Source of the DNA: Sphingomonas sp. 35-24ZXX
GTDB lineage: Bacteria > Pseudomonadota > Alphaproteobacteria > Sphingomonadales > Sphingomonadaceae
Direction of reading: 5' to 3'
DNA: 64,000 nt
NCBI RefSeq assembly: GCF_000786215.1
Contig: NZ_JROG01000007.1
Location: 186,001 to 250,000 of the forward strand
Shown: one piece after another, positions 9,360-17,988 of the stretch
Layout: every line of letters starts with the position of its first letter
Numbering within the stretch: position 1 is the first letter of the stretch
Program-made: the position numbers and the translations under genes
Notes under the pieces: generated by a model
What the model was told of the DNA's origin: nothing
Databases searched by the model: none
What the model saw: only the letters and a program-made list of their open reading frames with translations

Positions 9360-10554
9360 CGGCGATCTTCTCCATCAATTTGCGCGCGACCTGATCCTTG
9401 GGCAGGTTCGACCAGCTTTCGACGCCCTGGGCGGTGACGATGTGCACCGCATTGTCGGCACCGCCCATCACATCGCCCGACACGTCGTTGGCGACAATCC
9501 AGTCGCAGCCCTTGCGCGCCAGCTTGGCCTGCGCGTGCTCGACCACGTTTTCGGTCTCCGCCGCAAAGCCCACCAGCAATGCCGGCCGCCGCGCATCGTG
9601 CGCGAGTCCGGCGAGGATGTCCGGGTTTTCCGCCAGTTGCAGCACCGGCAGCGCGCCGCCGGTCTTCTTGATCTTCTGGTCGGCAGCATCCGCCGTGCGC
9701 CAGTCCGCGACCGCTGCGACCAGGATCGCGATATCGGCAGGCAGCGCGGCATCGACGGCGGCGGCCATCTCCCGCGCGGTCTCGACATCGATCCGGGTCA
9801 CGCCCGGCGGGGTGGGCAGGTGCACCGGCCCCGCGATCAGGTGGACATCGGCGCCGAGCGCGGCGGCGGCTGCAGCAATCGCGAAGCCCTGCTTGCCGCT
9901 CGACCGGTTGGCGATATAGCGCACCGGATCGATCGGCTCGTGCGTCGGCCCAGCGGTGATCAGCACGCGCTTGCCGTAAAGCGGCAATCCCTGCCCCTCC
10001 CGCAGACCCGAGGGGCGGGCCAGCGCCGCCTCGATCCGCTCCATGATCGCCACAGGCTCTGGCAAGCGTCCCGGCCCAAATTCGCCGCACGCCATTGCGC
10101 CATCATCGGGATCGATCACGGTCACGCCATCGTCGCGCAGCCGGGCGACATTGCGTTGCGTAGCCGCATGCTGCCACATCCGCACGTTCATCGCCGGCAC
10201 CGCCAGCACCGGGGTATCGGTCGCCAGCAGCACGGTCGTCGCCAGGCTGTCCGAAATCCCCGCCGCCATCTTGGCGAGCAGGTCGGCGGTCGCGGGACAC
10301 ACCACGATCAGGTCCGCCTCGCGGCTCAGCTGGATATGCCCCATCTCGGTCTCGTTCTTGAGATCCCACAGCGTCGTGAACACTTCATTCTCGCTCAACG
10401 CCGCCAGCGTCATCGGCGTGATGAACTGCGCCCCGCCCTCGGTGAGCACGCAGCGCACGGTCATGCCCGCCTTGCGGATCAGCCGGATCAGCTCGCACGC
10501 CTTGTACGCCGCGATGCCGCCGCCGACGATGAGCAGGATATGGGGTGGTTTCAT
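9346..10554 (-). CDS. coaBC: Bifunctional phosphopantothenoylcysteine decarboxylase / phosphopantothenate-cysteine ligase
   Basis: 402 residues from the ATG at 10554 ([19 protein letters not shown]); an in-frame ATG at 10578 would add eight residues outside the family consensus. The N-terminal half is the FMN-dependent decarboxylase CoaC (PAMNVRMW active-site block), the C-terminal half is the ligase CoaB ([20 protein letters not shown]). Together they carry out two consecutive steps of coenzyme A synthesis from 4'-phosphopantothenate. Followed by dut in an overlapping operon. Confidence 0.96.
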   Translation of the reverse strand: MKPPHILLIVGGGIAAYKACELIRLIRKAGMTVRCVLTEGGAQFITPMTLAALSENEVFTTLWDLKNETEMGHIQLSREADLIVVCPATADLLAKMAAGISDSLATTVLLATDTPVLAVPAMNVRMWQHAATQRNVARLRDDGVTVIDPDDGAMACGEFGPGRLPEPVAIMERIEAALARPSGLREGQGLPLYGKRVLITAGPTHEPIDPVRYIANRSSGKQGFAIAAAAAALGADVHLIAGPVHLPTPPGVTRIDVETAREMAAAVDAALPADIAILVAAVADWRTADAADQKIKKTGGALPVLQLAENPDILAGLAHDARRPALLVGFAAETENVVEHAQAKLARKGCDWIVANDVSGDVMGGADNAVHIVTAQGVESWSNLPKDQVARKLMEKIADVVR

Positions 10555-10587
10555 GACGTGCAGCGGTAATTGCTGCACGCCCTTCGG

Positions 10588-10911
10588 TCAACGATAGTGC
10601 CAGCTGTCCAGCAACGTCGATGTCCCGCGCCGATAGGGCCGGGCATAGTCACCATGCGGCCGCGTCTCGCCGCAGCGATAGAGCGGGCCTGCCACCAGCC
10701 TGCGCCGGTACAGCAAGGTGACAATGATCGCATAGGCAAGCGCGCTCAGCGCCAGACCGACCGCCTGCCCGGCGAGGCCGTCTGCCAGAAGCGAACCTTG
10801 CGGGATGGCCGGATGCAGATCGATCAGGCCGATGCCATGCGCGCAGGCGAGGCTTGCTGCCATCGCGGCGATGTGATCGCGCAGCCGGAGGATGTTGGCG
10901 TGAAAGCTCAT
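10588..10911 (-). CDS. Small putative membrane protein, unknown function
   Basis: A 107-residue frame, not recognised. It has one convincing hydrophobic segment (GLALSALAYAIIVTLLY, about residues 52-68) followed by a basic, arginine- and tyrosine-rich tail, which fits a single-pass inner-membrane protein with a cytoplasmic C-terminus. It fills the gap between the aminotransferase and coaBC with 33 bases to spare, in the same direction. It could be a chance frame in GC-rich DNA; the hydrophobic segment and fit in the gap favour a real gene. Confidence 0.5.
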   Translation of the reverse strand: MSFHANILRLRDHIAAMAASLACAHGIGLIDLHPAIPQGSLLADGLAGQAVGLALSALAYAIIVTLLYRRRLVAGPLYRCGETRPHGDYARPYRRGTSTLLDSWHYR

Positions 10912-10973
10912 GCGATCTGCCTACACCGCGCGCGCCAGGCGCGCTGTGCGGCAGATCGCATCCGAGCCAAAAA

Positions 10974-12149
10974 TCAGGCCGTGACGGCGCGAAGCCCTTG
11001 GATGAAGTGCGGGATGTTGGCATCAGTAAAGCCCGCAATGTTGATGCGGCCCGACCCTGCCATGTACACGCCCCAGTCGGCGCGCAGCGCGGCGATCTGG
11101 TCGGGCGTCAGCTGCAGCACCGAGAACAGGCCGTTCTGATGACCGACAGCGGCGAGGTTGACCGATCCGATCGCCTGGTGCGCCGCCAGCGAATCGCGCA
11201 CGCCACGCATCCGCGCCCGCATCGAATCGAGCTCATCCAGCCAGATCTTGGTCAGCCCTTCATCTTCCAGCACGATCCGCACCGACGCTGCGCCATGATC
11301 AGGCGGCATCGACCAGTTGGCGCGCGCCAGCGCTGCAAGGTTAGACTGGATCGCGGGCTGCTGCGCGGGGCTTTCGGTCATCACATAGAGCGCGCCGACA
11401 CGCTCGCGGTAGAGGCCGAAATTCTTGTCGCAGCTATAGGCGATCAGCGCCTCGGGCACCTGCGCCAGCACGGTGCGCAGGCCATAGCCATCCGCCTCGA
11501 AGCCATGGCCCAGGCCGTGATAGGCCAGATCGATCAGCGGAAACAGCCGCTTGGCCGCGACCGTCTCGGCGATCTGCTGCCACTGCTGCTCGCTGTAATC
11601 GGCGCCGGTGGGGTTGTGGCAGCAGCCGTGCAACAGCACCGCATCACCCGCATCAGCCTTGTCCAGCGCGGCTTCAAGCGAGGTGAAATCCAGCTTTTGC
11701 GTCGACACGTCCATGTGGCGGAAGGTTTCGCAAGCCAGGCCCACCGCATTGAGGATCTGCGCATGGTTGGGCCAGCTCGGCGTGCCCATCCAGATCCGCT
11801 TGACGCCCGCCTTCAGCAGCAGGTCCGCGGCCAGTCGCACCGCGCCGGTGCCGCCGGGAGTCTGCAGACCGTCGATGCGGCCTGCGGGGTCGAAATCGCC
11901 CAGCATCCACGGCATGATCGCCCGGACAAAGCCCATGTCGCCTTCGGGGCCAAGATAGCTCTTGCTGTCCTGACCATCGAGGAGCCGGGCTTCTGCGGCC
12001 TTGATCGCCTTGAACACCGGCGTCGCACCATCGGCGGTGCGATAGACGCCCACGCCCAGGTCAATCTTTTCGGCCCGCTGGTCGGCGGCATAAAGCTTGA
12101 TAAGCGCGAGCAGCGCGTCTGCAGGTTGCGCTTGCAGTTGTTCCAACAC
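10974..12149 (-). CDS. Aromatic/aspartate-type amino acid aminotransferase
   Basis: 391 residues, class I PLP-dependent aminotransferase of the aspartate/tyrosine (AspC/TyrB) subgroup. Recognisable blocks are KIDLGVGVYRTADGATPV near residue 30, YLGPEGD, HGCCHNPTG around residue 175 and YSCDKNFGLYRERVGA, where Lys holds PLP. It transfers amino groups between aspartate or aromatic amino acids and 2-oxoglutarate. The start codon is GTG at 12149 with GGGGA about 8 bases upstream. Substrate choice (aspartate or aromatic) cannot be read from the sequence alone. Confidence 0.9.
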   Translation of the reverse strand: MLEQLQAQPADALLALIKLYAADQRAEKIDLGVGVYRTADGATPVFKAIKAAEARLLDGQDSKSYLGPEGDMGFVRAIMPWMLGDFDPAGRIDGLQTPGGTGAVRLAADLLLKAGVKRIWMGTPSWPNHAQILNAVGLACETFRHMDVSTQKLDFTSLEAALDKADAGDAVLLHGCCHNPTGADYSEQQWQQIAETVAAKRLFPLIDLAYHGLGHGFEADGYGLRTVLAQVPEALIAYSCDKNFGLYRERVGALYVMTESPAQQPAIQSNLAALARANWSMPPDHGAASVRIVLEDEGLTKIWLDELDSMRARMRGVRDSLAAHQAIGSVNLAAVGHQNGLFSVLQLTPDQIAALRADWGVYMAGSGRINIAGFTDANIPHFIQGLRAVTA

Positions 12150-12284
12150 GGATCAATCCCCCAATGGCTTGGTTTGAATATTGCCGGAAAACACCCTTCC
12201 GGCGTCAGGAAAATGCGCGAGCCTCCATGCCGACCGATGCGCGCCGGGGCAAGGCCAAAAGCCCCTTTGCGCCAAGCTGCACAG

Positions 12285-12323
12285 AAAAAAGGCCGGTTGC
12301 CGCAACGTCGCGACAACCGGCCT
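12285..12323 (-). terminator. Rho-independent terminator after eipA
   Basis: A 9-bp perfect stem (GGCCGGTTG at 12291-12299 with CAACCGGCC at 12314-12322) is followed, on the minus strand, by six T residues. It lies about 70 bases past the eipA stop. The remaining bases between eipA and the aminotransferase hold nothing else I recognise. Confidence 0.75.
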
Positions 12324-12393
12324 CCTGGTGCCCTTTGGCAGTTGCGACCCTGCGGGCTATCTCGCAGCGTTCCCGTGCGCGCCGGCGGCGCGA

Positions 12394-13179
12394 TCAGAAG
12401 GGAACGAAATTCCGTTTGCGGGTGAACTTCATGTAACCGGCATTGACGCCCAGCCTGAGGCCCAGCCCCATCCGCACCGGGATCAGCACCACATCGCCGC
12501 GGCGCAGATAGCTGGTGTGGAAACCGCCGACCAGATAGGCCGCGCCCTCGCCGGCGCCGAAGCGCTTGTAGAGGTCTTCGCTGTCGTAGAGATTGTAGAC
12601 CAGCACAAAGGTATTGCCTGCGTTGGCGCCTGCGTCGAAGCCGATCGACGGGCCGGTCCAGTAGACCGGGCGCTCGCCTTCGACCTTGTGGTGCAGCGTT
12701 CCCGAGCCGTAGCGAAAGCCGACGACAAACGCGCCCGAAGCTTCGCGCCCGATGATATAGCCATTGGGCTCACCCTGCTTGCGCAGGATATCCTCGATCA
12801 GCCCGGCGAGCCCCTCGGCACCCTTGCCGAACACGCCTTCGGCCGCGCCGATCAGATCGTCCTTCTGATAGCCCTTGCCCGGAGCGGCCTGGGCTGTCTC
12901 CAGGCCGGGCTGAGCGGGGGAAGCGGGCGGCGGGGCATAGACCGTGTCGCTGGTCGCACCGCTGTCGGGCTCGCCATAATCATAGCCCTGGTCGAGCGGC
13001 GCCTCGGTCACAGGCTCGGCCTGGCGCGTTCTCTGGCCGGACTGCAGATCCGCGTCGATCGCATCATTGGGATCGACGGTGCGCACCTGCGCCTGCGCTG
13101 TAGCGATGACGGGGCCGCCAAGTCCCATGGCTGCCATGGCGAAAATCGCCAGACCCTGTCTGAACCAGCCCGATCGCAT
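12394..13179 (-). CDS. eipA: EipA / DUF1134 family periplasmic protein
   Basis: 261 residues from the ATG at 13179, chosen because GGGAGG lies upstream and the product begins with a clean signal peptide (MRSGWFRQGLAIFAMAAMGL...AQAQ). A disordered acidic/proline region follows (about residues 35-90), then the DUF1134 domain from about residue 105 (DLIGAAEGVFGKGAEGLAGL) to the end. EipA in Brucella is a periplasmic protein needed for envelope integrity; the biochemical role is unknown. It is a monocistronic gene with its own terminator. Confidence 0.88.
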   Translation of the reverse strand: MRSGWFRQGLAIFAMAAMGLGGPVIATAQAQVRTVDPNDAIDADLQSGQRTRQAEPVTEAPLDQGYDYGEPDSGATSDTVYAPPPASPAQPGLETAQAAPGKGYQKDDLIGAAEGVFGKGAEGLAGLIEDILRKQGEPNGYIIGREASGAFVVGFRYGSGTLHHKVEGERPVYWTGPSIGFDAGANAGNTFVLVYNLYDSEDLYKRFGAGEGAAYLVGGFHTSYLRRGDVVLIPVRMGLGLRLGVNAGYMKFTRKRNFVPF

Positions 13180-13370
13180 AAATTTGCCTCCCGCCCATGC
13201 ACGTGCGCTCACGAATCCCGCATTTGTGCGCGGGGCACAATGAACCGGCGATGACCCGAGTCGGTGGCGCGGTGACCCGAGTCCGAAATGCGACAAACCG
13301 CACAATCCACTGTATTTTTCGGGCTCTCGACCAAATTTTGGAAAAGCTTTGGCAGCACCAAACTATCCGG

Positions 13371-13399
13371 TTGATCCCCGACGAGCCCCCCGCTATAGC
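13371..13399 (+). promoter_or_regulatory. Predicted sigma-70 promoter of tRNA-Ser
   Basis: TTGATC at 13371-13376 and TATAGC at 13394-13399 with a 17-base spacer, 64 bases upstream of the mature tRNA 5' end. The leader between them holds a small GC-rich hairpin (CCCCTGGCAGGGG). Confidence 0.5.
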
Positions 13400-13462
13400 G
13401 CGCTCTGGCCAATCGACCGGCCCCCTGGCAGGGGCTTGCACGCATCACAATGCGCGCCATGC

Positions 13463-13555
13463 GGAGACGTGGGTGAGTGGCTGAAACCAACGGTTTGCTA
13501 AACCGTCGTACTGGTAAATCCGGTACCGAGGGTTCGAATCCCTCCGTCTCCGCCA
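13463..13555 (+). tRNA. tRNA-Ser(GCU)
   Basis: The acceptor stem GGAGACG (13463-13469) pairs with CGTCTCC (13545-13551), followed by discriminator G and an encoded CCA (13553-13555). The anticodon loop TTTGCTAA gives anticodon GCU, which reads AGC/AGU serine codons. The TPsiC loop GGTTCGAATCC and the long variable arm typical of serine tRNAs (around 13510-13530) are present. Confidence 0.97.
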
Positions 13556-13650
13556 TTTCTTTAAATCAAAGAATTGAAAAATAAGAAAAATCACTGCTGC
13601 GAGGCAAACCGACCTCACGTCTATCTCCACACACTGCATCGGTTACCCGC

Positions 13651-13795
13651 TCAAGCCTTCTGCCCCTGACCGATCCAATGGCCAGTTCGCAGAACAACGA
13701 GCCCGACCACCCCTAACGCCAGAACTGCTAGCGCAGCGCGTCCAGCGATGAACAGCATCCATCGTCGCGCTTCAGCGGTGGCGGCAGCTTCCCCC
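13651..13795 (-). pseudogene. 3' fragment of a membrane-protein gene
   Basis: Only a C-terminal tail of about 45 residues is plausible: a polar lead-in (GEAAATAEARRW) followed by a strong transmembrane segment (LFIAGRAALAVLALGVVGLVV) and a short tail ending at the TGA at 13651. Upstream of about 13795 the same frame runs antisense to an ABC-transporter gene fragment, so the original 5' part is missing. The family cannot be named from this piece. The 95 AT-rich bases between the tRNA and this fragment contain nothing recognised. Confidence 0.4.
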
Positions 13796-14283
13796 CGATT
13801 ACGCAGTCCAATCGCCAGGCGTGGCAAAGCCGCATCGGCTATGTGCCCCAGGACATCTATCTTGCCGCCAGCAGCGTCGCCGAAAACACTGCGTTCGGCG
13901 TTGATGCCGAGGCGATAGGCCATGCGCGCGTGACCGAGGTCGCGAAGATGGCGCAGATCGACCAGTTCATCGAAACCCGGTTGCCACTGGGTTATGCCAC
14001 AAACGTCGGCGAGCGCGGCATCACGCTTTCGGGCGGACAGCGTCAACGCATCGGTATTGCCCGCGCGCTCTATCGCGATCCCGACTTGCTGATCTTCGAT
14101 GAAGCGACAAGCGCACTCGATACCGACACGGAAGCCGCGGTGATCAACGCGTTGAACCAGCTGGCGGGCAGAAAGACGGTCATCATGATCGCGCATCGCC
14201 TGACGACCATCAGCCGCTGCGATGCCGTGATTCGATTGGACAATGGCCGCATGGTCGCAACCACGGATGGGCCGCATCGGTAG
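13795..14283 (+). pseudogene. 3' half of an ABC-transporter ATPase domain (truncated)
   Basis: The frame opens in the middle of a nucleotide-binding domain and lacks Walker A. What remains is in order: a Q-loop (QSRIGYVPQDIY), the signature LSGGQRQRIGIARAL, Walker B plus catalytic Glu (LLIFDEATSALD) and the switch His (IMIAHRLTT). It ends at the TAG at 14281-14283. It resembles the C-terminal end of exporter-type ABC proteins that sit in polysaccharide loci. Without the ATP-binding lysine it cannot be a working transporter. Homology starts near ITQSNRQAW, so the break lies around 13785-13798. Confidence 0.8.
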
Positions 14284-14308
14284 CAAAACCTCGCAAACGG
14301 AATGATGA

Positions 14309-14565
14309 ATGACACTTTGGCTGCACATTACCGGATCGTATTTCTGGCTTCGGCCGCCGGCGGGAATCATCCGGGTCGAACGCGAACTGTTTGCGGCTCT
14401 GGCGAGGCGGTCGGAAGAGCCTTTGCGCTATTGCGTGTTTGTCGATGGCGAGTTCTTTGAGGTCGAACCCGATGCAATGGCGGACAACACCGAGCCGCCG
14501 CCCAAGGCCGGAAAGGCCACGTCATTCTCGAAATTGCGCGCTGCCGCGTGGGAAGGCAACGCCGG
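14309..14565 (+). pseudogene. 5' fragment of a glycosyltransferase-like gene
   Basis: Begins MTLWLHITGSYFWLRPPAG followed by IIRVERELF, an N-terminus I associate with polysaccharide-locus glycosyltransferases. It stays protein-like for about 85 residues (to about KLRAAAWEGNAG) and then runs into the tail of the convergent GGDEF-EAL gene, where the frame becomes arginine-rich nonsense. It starts 25 bases after the ABC fragment in the same direction, so the two were probably neighbours in one operon. The 3' part of the gene is gone. The glycosyltransferase label is a recollection-based inference. Confidence 0.55.
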
Positions 14566-14570
14566 GTGTC

Positions 14571-16610
14571 CTATAGCCTGGGCAAGGTCTCGCGGGTCGG
14601 GGTGGCGTAGCCGGCGGTGGCGCCCAGCTTTTCGAGCGCCATCTCGGCGGTGACCGCCTTGTCGTAGAGGAAGCCCTGACCGAAGGTGCAACCCACTTCG
14701 GCGAGGCGATCGAGCTGGCTGTGCGTTTCGATGCCTTCGGCGATCACGCCGATGTTGAGCGCGCGGGCGATTCCCAGCATCGCATCAATGATGTCCCATG
14801 ACACATTGGACTGGCCATCGGTCACGAACGAGCGATCGATCTTGATGTTGTCGAACGGCAATGTCTGCAGATGGGTGAACGAGGAATAGCCCGTTCCGAA
14901 ATCGTCGAGGCTGAGGCGGATGCCCATCGCACGCAGCGCTTCGAGCACCGTGCGGGTATGCTCGCGGTTGGTGATCGCCGCATTCTCGGTGAGTTCGATC
15001 ACCAGCACCCGCGGGTCGACATTGGTCGCAGCGATGATATCGCGCACCTGATCGACGAAATTGGGCTGCAGGAACTGGCACGGCGCCACGTTGATGCTCA
15101 TGTAGAACGGCGGCAGATCGGCACAGGCGCGGCGCCAGCCGGCAGCGACGGTGGCAGCTTCGCGCAACACCCATGCGCCCAGCACGTTCATCAGCCCGCT
15201 GTCCTCGGCGACCTGCAGGAAGTCGCTGGGATAGACCAGCGTATCGCCCCGCTGCCAGCGCAGCAGCGCCTCGAACCCGACGATCCGGCCCGATCCGATA
15301 TCGATGATCGGCTGATAGCGCAGGCGGAATTCGCCCAGCTGCAGCGCGGTGCGCAGCTCTGCCTCCAGCTTCAGGCGGCTCACAGCCTTTTCGCGCATGC
15401 CCAGATCGAATGTCACCGTCTGGCCGGGTCCGCGCGATTTGGCATCGTACATCGCCACGTCCGCATCGCGCATCAGATCGGCGGCGGCGGCATAGCTGCC
15501 GTCATCGTGCGCGATGCCGATGCTGGCAGCGCAGCGGACCTCATGGCTGTCGATCACATAGGACGGTCGCAGAATGGCATGGATATCCTTGGCGATGTCC
15601 GCCGCGTCGTCGCAATGCTGTTCGCCTTCGACCAGGATGATGAATTCATCACCGCCGATCCGCGCAATGAGCACGCTTTCGGGCGCTCCGGCATAAGGGG
15701 TGGTGGCATAAGCCTCGGCCACCTGGCGCAGCCGCCCCGCCATCTCGACCAGCAGCCGGTCGCCGGCCTGATGGCCCAGCGCGTCGTTGACCAGCTTGAA
15801 GCCATCGAGATCGATATAGATCAGCGAGGTGCGTAGGCTGGCGGCGGCGGTGTTGCGCTGAAAGATCGTTTCGAGCCGGTTCTCGAACTGGGCCCGATTG
15901 GGCAGATTGGTCAGCGGATCGCGCAGCGCGTTCTCGATCAGCCGCTTCTCGTTGGCCTTGCGCCGGAACACCCGGCCAATCTGCGTGCCGATCTGAGTGA
16001 GCACTTCAAGCTGCTGCGGATCCGGCTCGACGGCGCTCTGGGTGAAGAACTCCATCACGGCAAACAGGTCCTGCCCCAGCAGCACCGGTACCGATATGCT
16101 GGCGCGCAGGTTGCACTGGCGCGCCAATCCGCCCCGGCCCTGATCGCCCGATGCCTGGATGTCGGGAGTCCAGACCGCCGCAGGGTGGATCAGCAACCGG
16201 CCCGGCGCGGTGGCGCAGGGCCAGGCGATCAGCCGGCTCGACAAATCGACAAAGGCGTACATCTGGTCGGGATGGCGCGCATGCCACAGCCCGCAGCCCT
16301 CCAGCCTGGCGTCGCCGCCCTGGCCCTTGCGCAGCAGCACATTGGCAAAGGCCCAGTCATTGACCGCACAGATTTCGGCAATGGCAAAGCGCAGCGTGTC
16401 CATCGGATCGACGCTCTGGTTGGCGGCATTGGCGACATTGCACAGCAGTTCGAAGCGCTGATTGGTCAGATAGGCTTCGCGCAGGCCACGTTCGGCGATC
16501 GATTCCGCTTCCAGCCGGATCTGGCGCTCGCGCTTGAGCTGGCGCTCAAGCTGCGCGCAGCGCGCCTCCAGCGATACATCGAAGGAAACAGGATCGGGCC
16601 GAACGCTCAT
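14571..16610 (-). CDS. GAF-GGDEF-EAL cyclic-di-GMP enzyme, H-NOX partner
   Basis: 679 residues: a short coiled-coil N-terminus (about 15-45), a GAF sensor domain (about 50-215), a GGDEF domain with intact GGDEF at 319-323, and an EAL domain with EAL at 447-449. EAL-domain catalytic blocks are present (ELTEN, DDFGTGYSS, KIDRSF, AEGIET), so both synthesis and hydrolysis of cyclic-di-GMP look possible. No RxxD inhibitory site is seen ahead of GGDEF, so product inhibition through that site is unlikely. Its start overlaps the H-NOX stop by four bases. In known H-NOX systems the heme protein controls such an enzyme in response to NO. Confidence 0.92.
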   Translation of the reverse strand: MSVRPDPVSFDVSLEARCAQLERQLKRERQIRLEAESIAERGLREAYLTNQRFELLCNVANAANQSVDPMDTLRFAIAEICAVNDWAFANVLLRKGQGGDARLEGCGLWHARHPDQMYAFVDLSSRLIAWPCATAPGRLLIHPAAVWTPDIQASGDQGRGGLARQCNLRASISVPVLLGQDLFAVMEFFTQSAVEPDPQQLEVLTQIGTQIGRVFRRKANEKRLIENALRDPLTNLPNRAQFENRLETIFQRNTAAASLRTSLIYIDLDGFKLVNDALGHQAGDRLLVEMAGRLRQVAEAYATTPYAGAPESVLIARIGGDEFIILVEGEQHCDDAADIAKDIHAILRPSYVIDSHEVRCAASIGIAHDDGSYAAAADLMRDADVAMYDAKSRGPGQTVTFDLGMREKAVSRLKLEAELRTALQLGEFRLRYQPIIDIGSGRIVGFEALLRWQRGDTLVYPSDFLQVAEDSGLMNVLGAWVLREAATVAAGWRRACADLPPFYMSINVAPCQFLQPNFVDQVRDIIAATNVDPRVLVIELTENAAITNREHTRTVLEALRAMGIRLSLDDFGTGYSSFTHLQTLPFDNIKIDRSFVTDGQSNVSWDIIDAMLGIARALNIGVIAEGIETHSQLDRLAEVGCTFGQGFLYDKAVTAEMALEKLGATAGYATPTRETLPRL

Positions 16611-17143
16611 TGCGGCCAGGTCACCTGCAGCTGGCAGCCCGGAGCGCCATCGTGCATGCAGGTGGGCTGCGAGAAGACGATGGTCTCATTGTAATGCGCG
16701 GCGACACCCTCGACAAAGCCGTGCGCCAGATCGCACAGCTTGCGCGGCGATCGATAGCCCAGGGTCAGGGTGTTGGCGGTCTCGGCGAAATGGAAATGCG
16801 GGCAGGATGCGCCCGAATAGAGCTTGCGCACCTCCGGGTGGATGATCGTGTTGACCGAGAGGATGAAACTGCGCGCATCGGGCGCGCTTTCGAAAAAGCC
16901 GGGATAGCGCTCTGCCAGCTTCGGAAGGGCATGGATGCCGAACCAGTGCAGCAGCTGGCGCACCGGAATTCCGGTAAGCTGCGAGGCGGCCTCGACCAGC
17001 GCATAGAGCTCCGCATCAGCATAGCTGCCAAGCGACGTGTAGACACCCGAGCTCCCCGCCGATGCCAGCAGGGCATCCCATACGGAATCGCCGTGATGGT
17101 CGACGACCACCTCTTCGAGCAGATTGAAAATGACACCCTTCAT
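16607..17143 (-). CDS. H-NOX heme nitric oxide/oxygen-binding protein
   Basis: 178 residues, the usual H-NOX length. The ATG at 17143 follows GGGGG by a few bases and gives the family start MKGVIFNLLEEVV. Heme ligand His102 sits in IIHPEVRKLY and the heme-propionate motif YxSxR is Tyr130-Ser132-Arg134 (YRSPR). H-NOX proteins bind NO (and in some cases O2) through protoheme and switch a partner enzyme. The next gene, overlapping by ATGA, is a GGDEF-EAL protein, the classical partner. Whether it binds oxygen depends on a distal tyrosine that I cannot place with confidence. Confidence 0.93.
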   Translation of the reverse strand: MKGVIFNLLEEVVVDHHGDSVWDALLASAGSSGVYTSLGSYADAELYALVEAASQLTGIPVRQLLHWFGIHALPKLAERYPGFFESAPDARSFILSVNTIIHPEVRKLYSGASCPHFHFAETANTLTLGYRSPRKLCDLAHGFVEGVAAHYNETIVFSQPTCMHDGAPGCQLQVTWPQ

Positions 17144-17305
17144 GCAGCCCCCCTGCAATCGATTCCGGCGGTTGAACGGCAACGTCCAGTCCCGGGTCCG
17201 TTCTTACGCAGGCTATGATGACAAGAAGTTAAATTTCCGCGACGTCAGCGCCGCATCTGGCTATCGCTGGTGTCCCATTTTCGATCGCTGGCAAACGTCC
17301 CTGGG

Positions 17306-17803
17306 CTACCAGCCCATGCTCCCCGGGCCGCCCTTGAAAGGCCCCGCGTAGCCCGCTGTAATCCAGCCACCATAAAAGCCGCCAGGCTGGGGAAGAACGG
17401 TCTCGCCGTTGACAGTGCAGCGGTCGAAAGGGCCGGCATAGAAGGCGATGTGATCGCGCAGGCTGGCAAAGCCGGCGGTGGGGCTGGGATAGCTCCAGCC
17501 GACGCGGGGGAGCACGGTGTTGCCCACCACCACATCCCAATAGACCGCCGCGCCCTTCCATTCGCAGAACGAGCTGCCTTGGGCTCGGCGCAGCACGCCT
17601 GGCGCGATCGCGTCGGGCGGAATGTAATAGCTGGGCGGGTGGCTCGTTTCGAAGGTGCAGATGCAATCGCGCGATTCGGCGATGACCACGCCGTGATGCT
17701 CGATCCGGACATGCGCATCGCATGGCGCCGCGATCGCGGGCCGCGGGAAATCCCAGACACTGCGCTGGCCGGGGCCTACGGGATCTCGCTCGGGCGTCAA
17801 CAT
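17306..17803 (-). CDS. DUF427-domain protein
   Basis: 165 residues from the ATG at 17803, chosen because AAGGA stands 6 bases upstream. The DUF427 fold is recognised from AHVRIEHHGVVIAESRD, SHPPSYYIPPDAI and the C-terminal FYGGWITAGYAGPFKG block. Function is unknown; these small cytoplasmic beta-rich proteins are common in actinobacteria and proteobacteria. It stands alone, 162 bases from the H-NOX gene; neither flanking gap shows anything else. Confidence 0.85.
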   Translation of the reverse strand: MLTPERDPVGPGQRSVWDFPRPAIAAPCDAHVRIEHHGVVIAESRDCICTFETSHPPSYYIPPDAIAPGVLRRAQGSSFCEWKGAAVYWDVVVGNTVLPRVGWSYPSPTAGFASLRDHIAFYAGPFDRCTVNGETVLPQPGGFYGGWITAGYAGPFKGGPGSMGW

Positions 17804-17988
17804 GCTCATTCCTTTCAGCACTTCGGCCCCCGGAACCGGTTAGCATAGCAAAACGGTGCGCGATACGCGTACCGCGCCCGGTCGCGGAGGCGACGAGCCG
17901 GCAACCGCTGCGCGGATGGATCGTTGGAGCTGAAACCCCAGCATCATTGCACACCCTGCCCCGCTGGCCAGACAAGGATCCGATCATC

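Noticed and set aside
13651-14370. Single 239-codon minus-strand gene over the whole tRNA-distal region
   Set aside because: Only the last 45 codons look like protein; the rest is antisense to the conserved ABC-transporter fragment.
13463-14570. Complete genomic island or prophage at tRNA-Ser
   Set aside because: No integrase, no transposase and no repeated tRNA 3' end were found; only truncated fragments remain.
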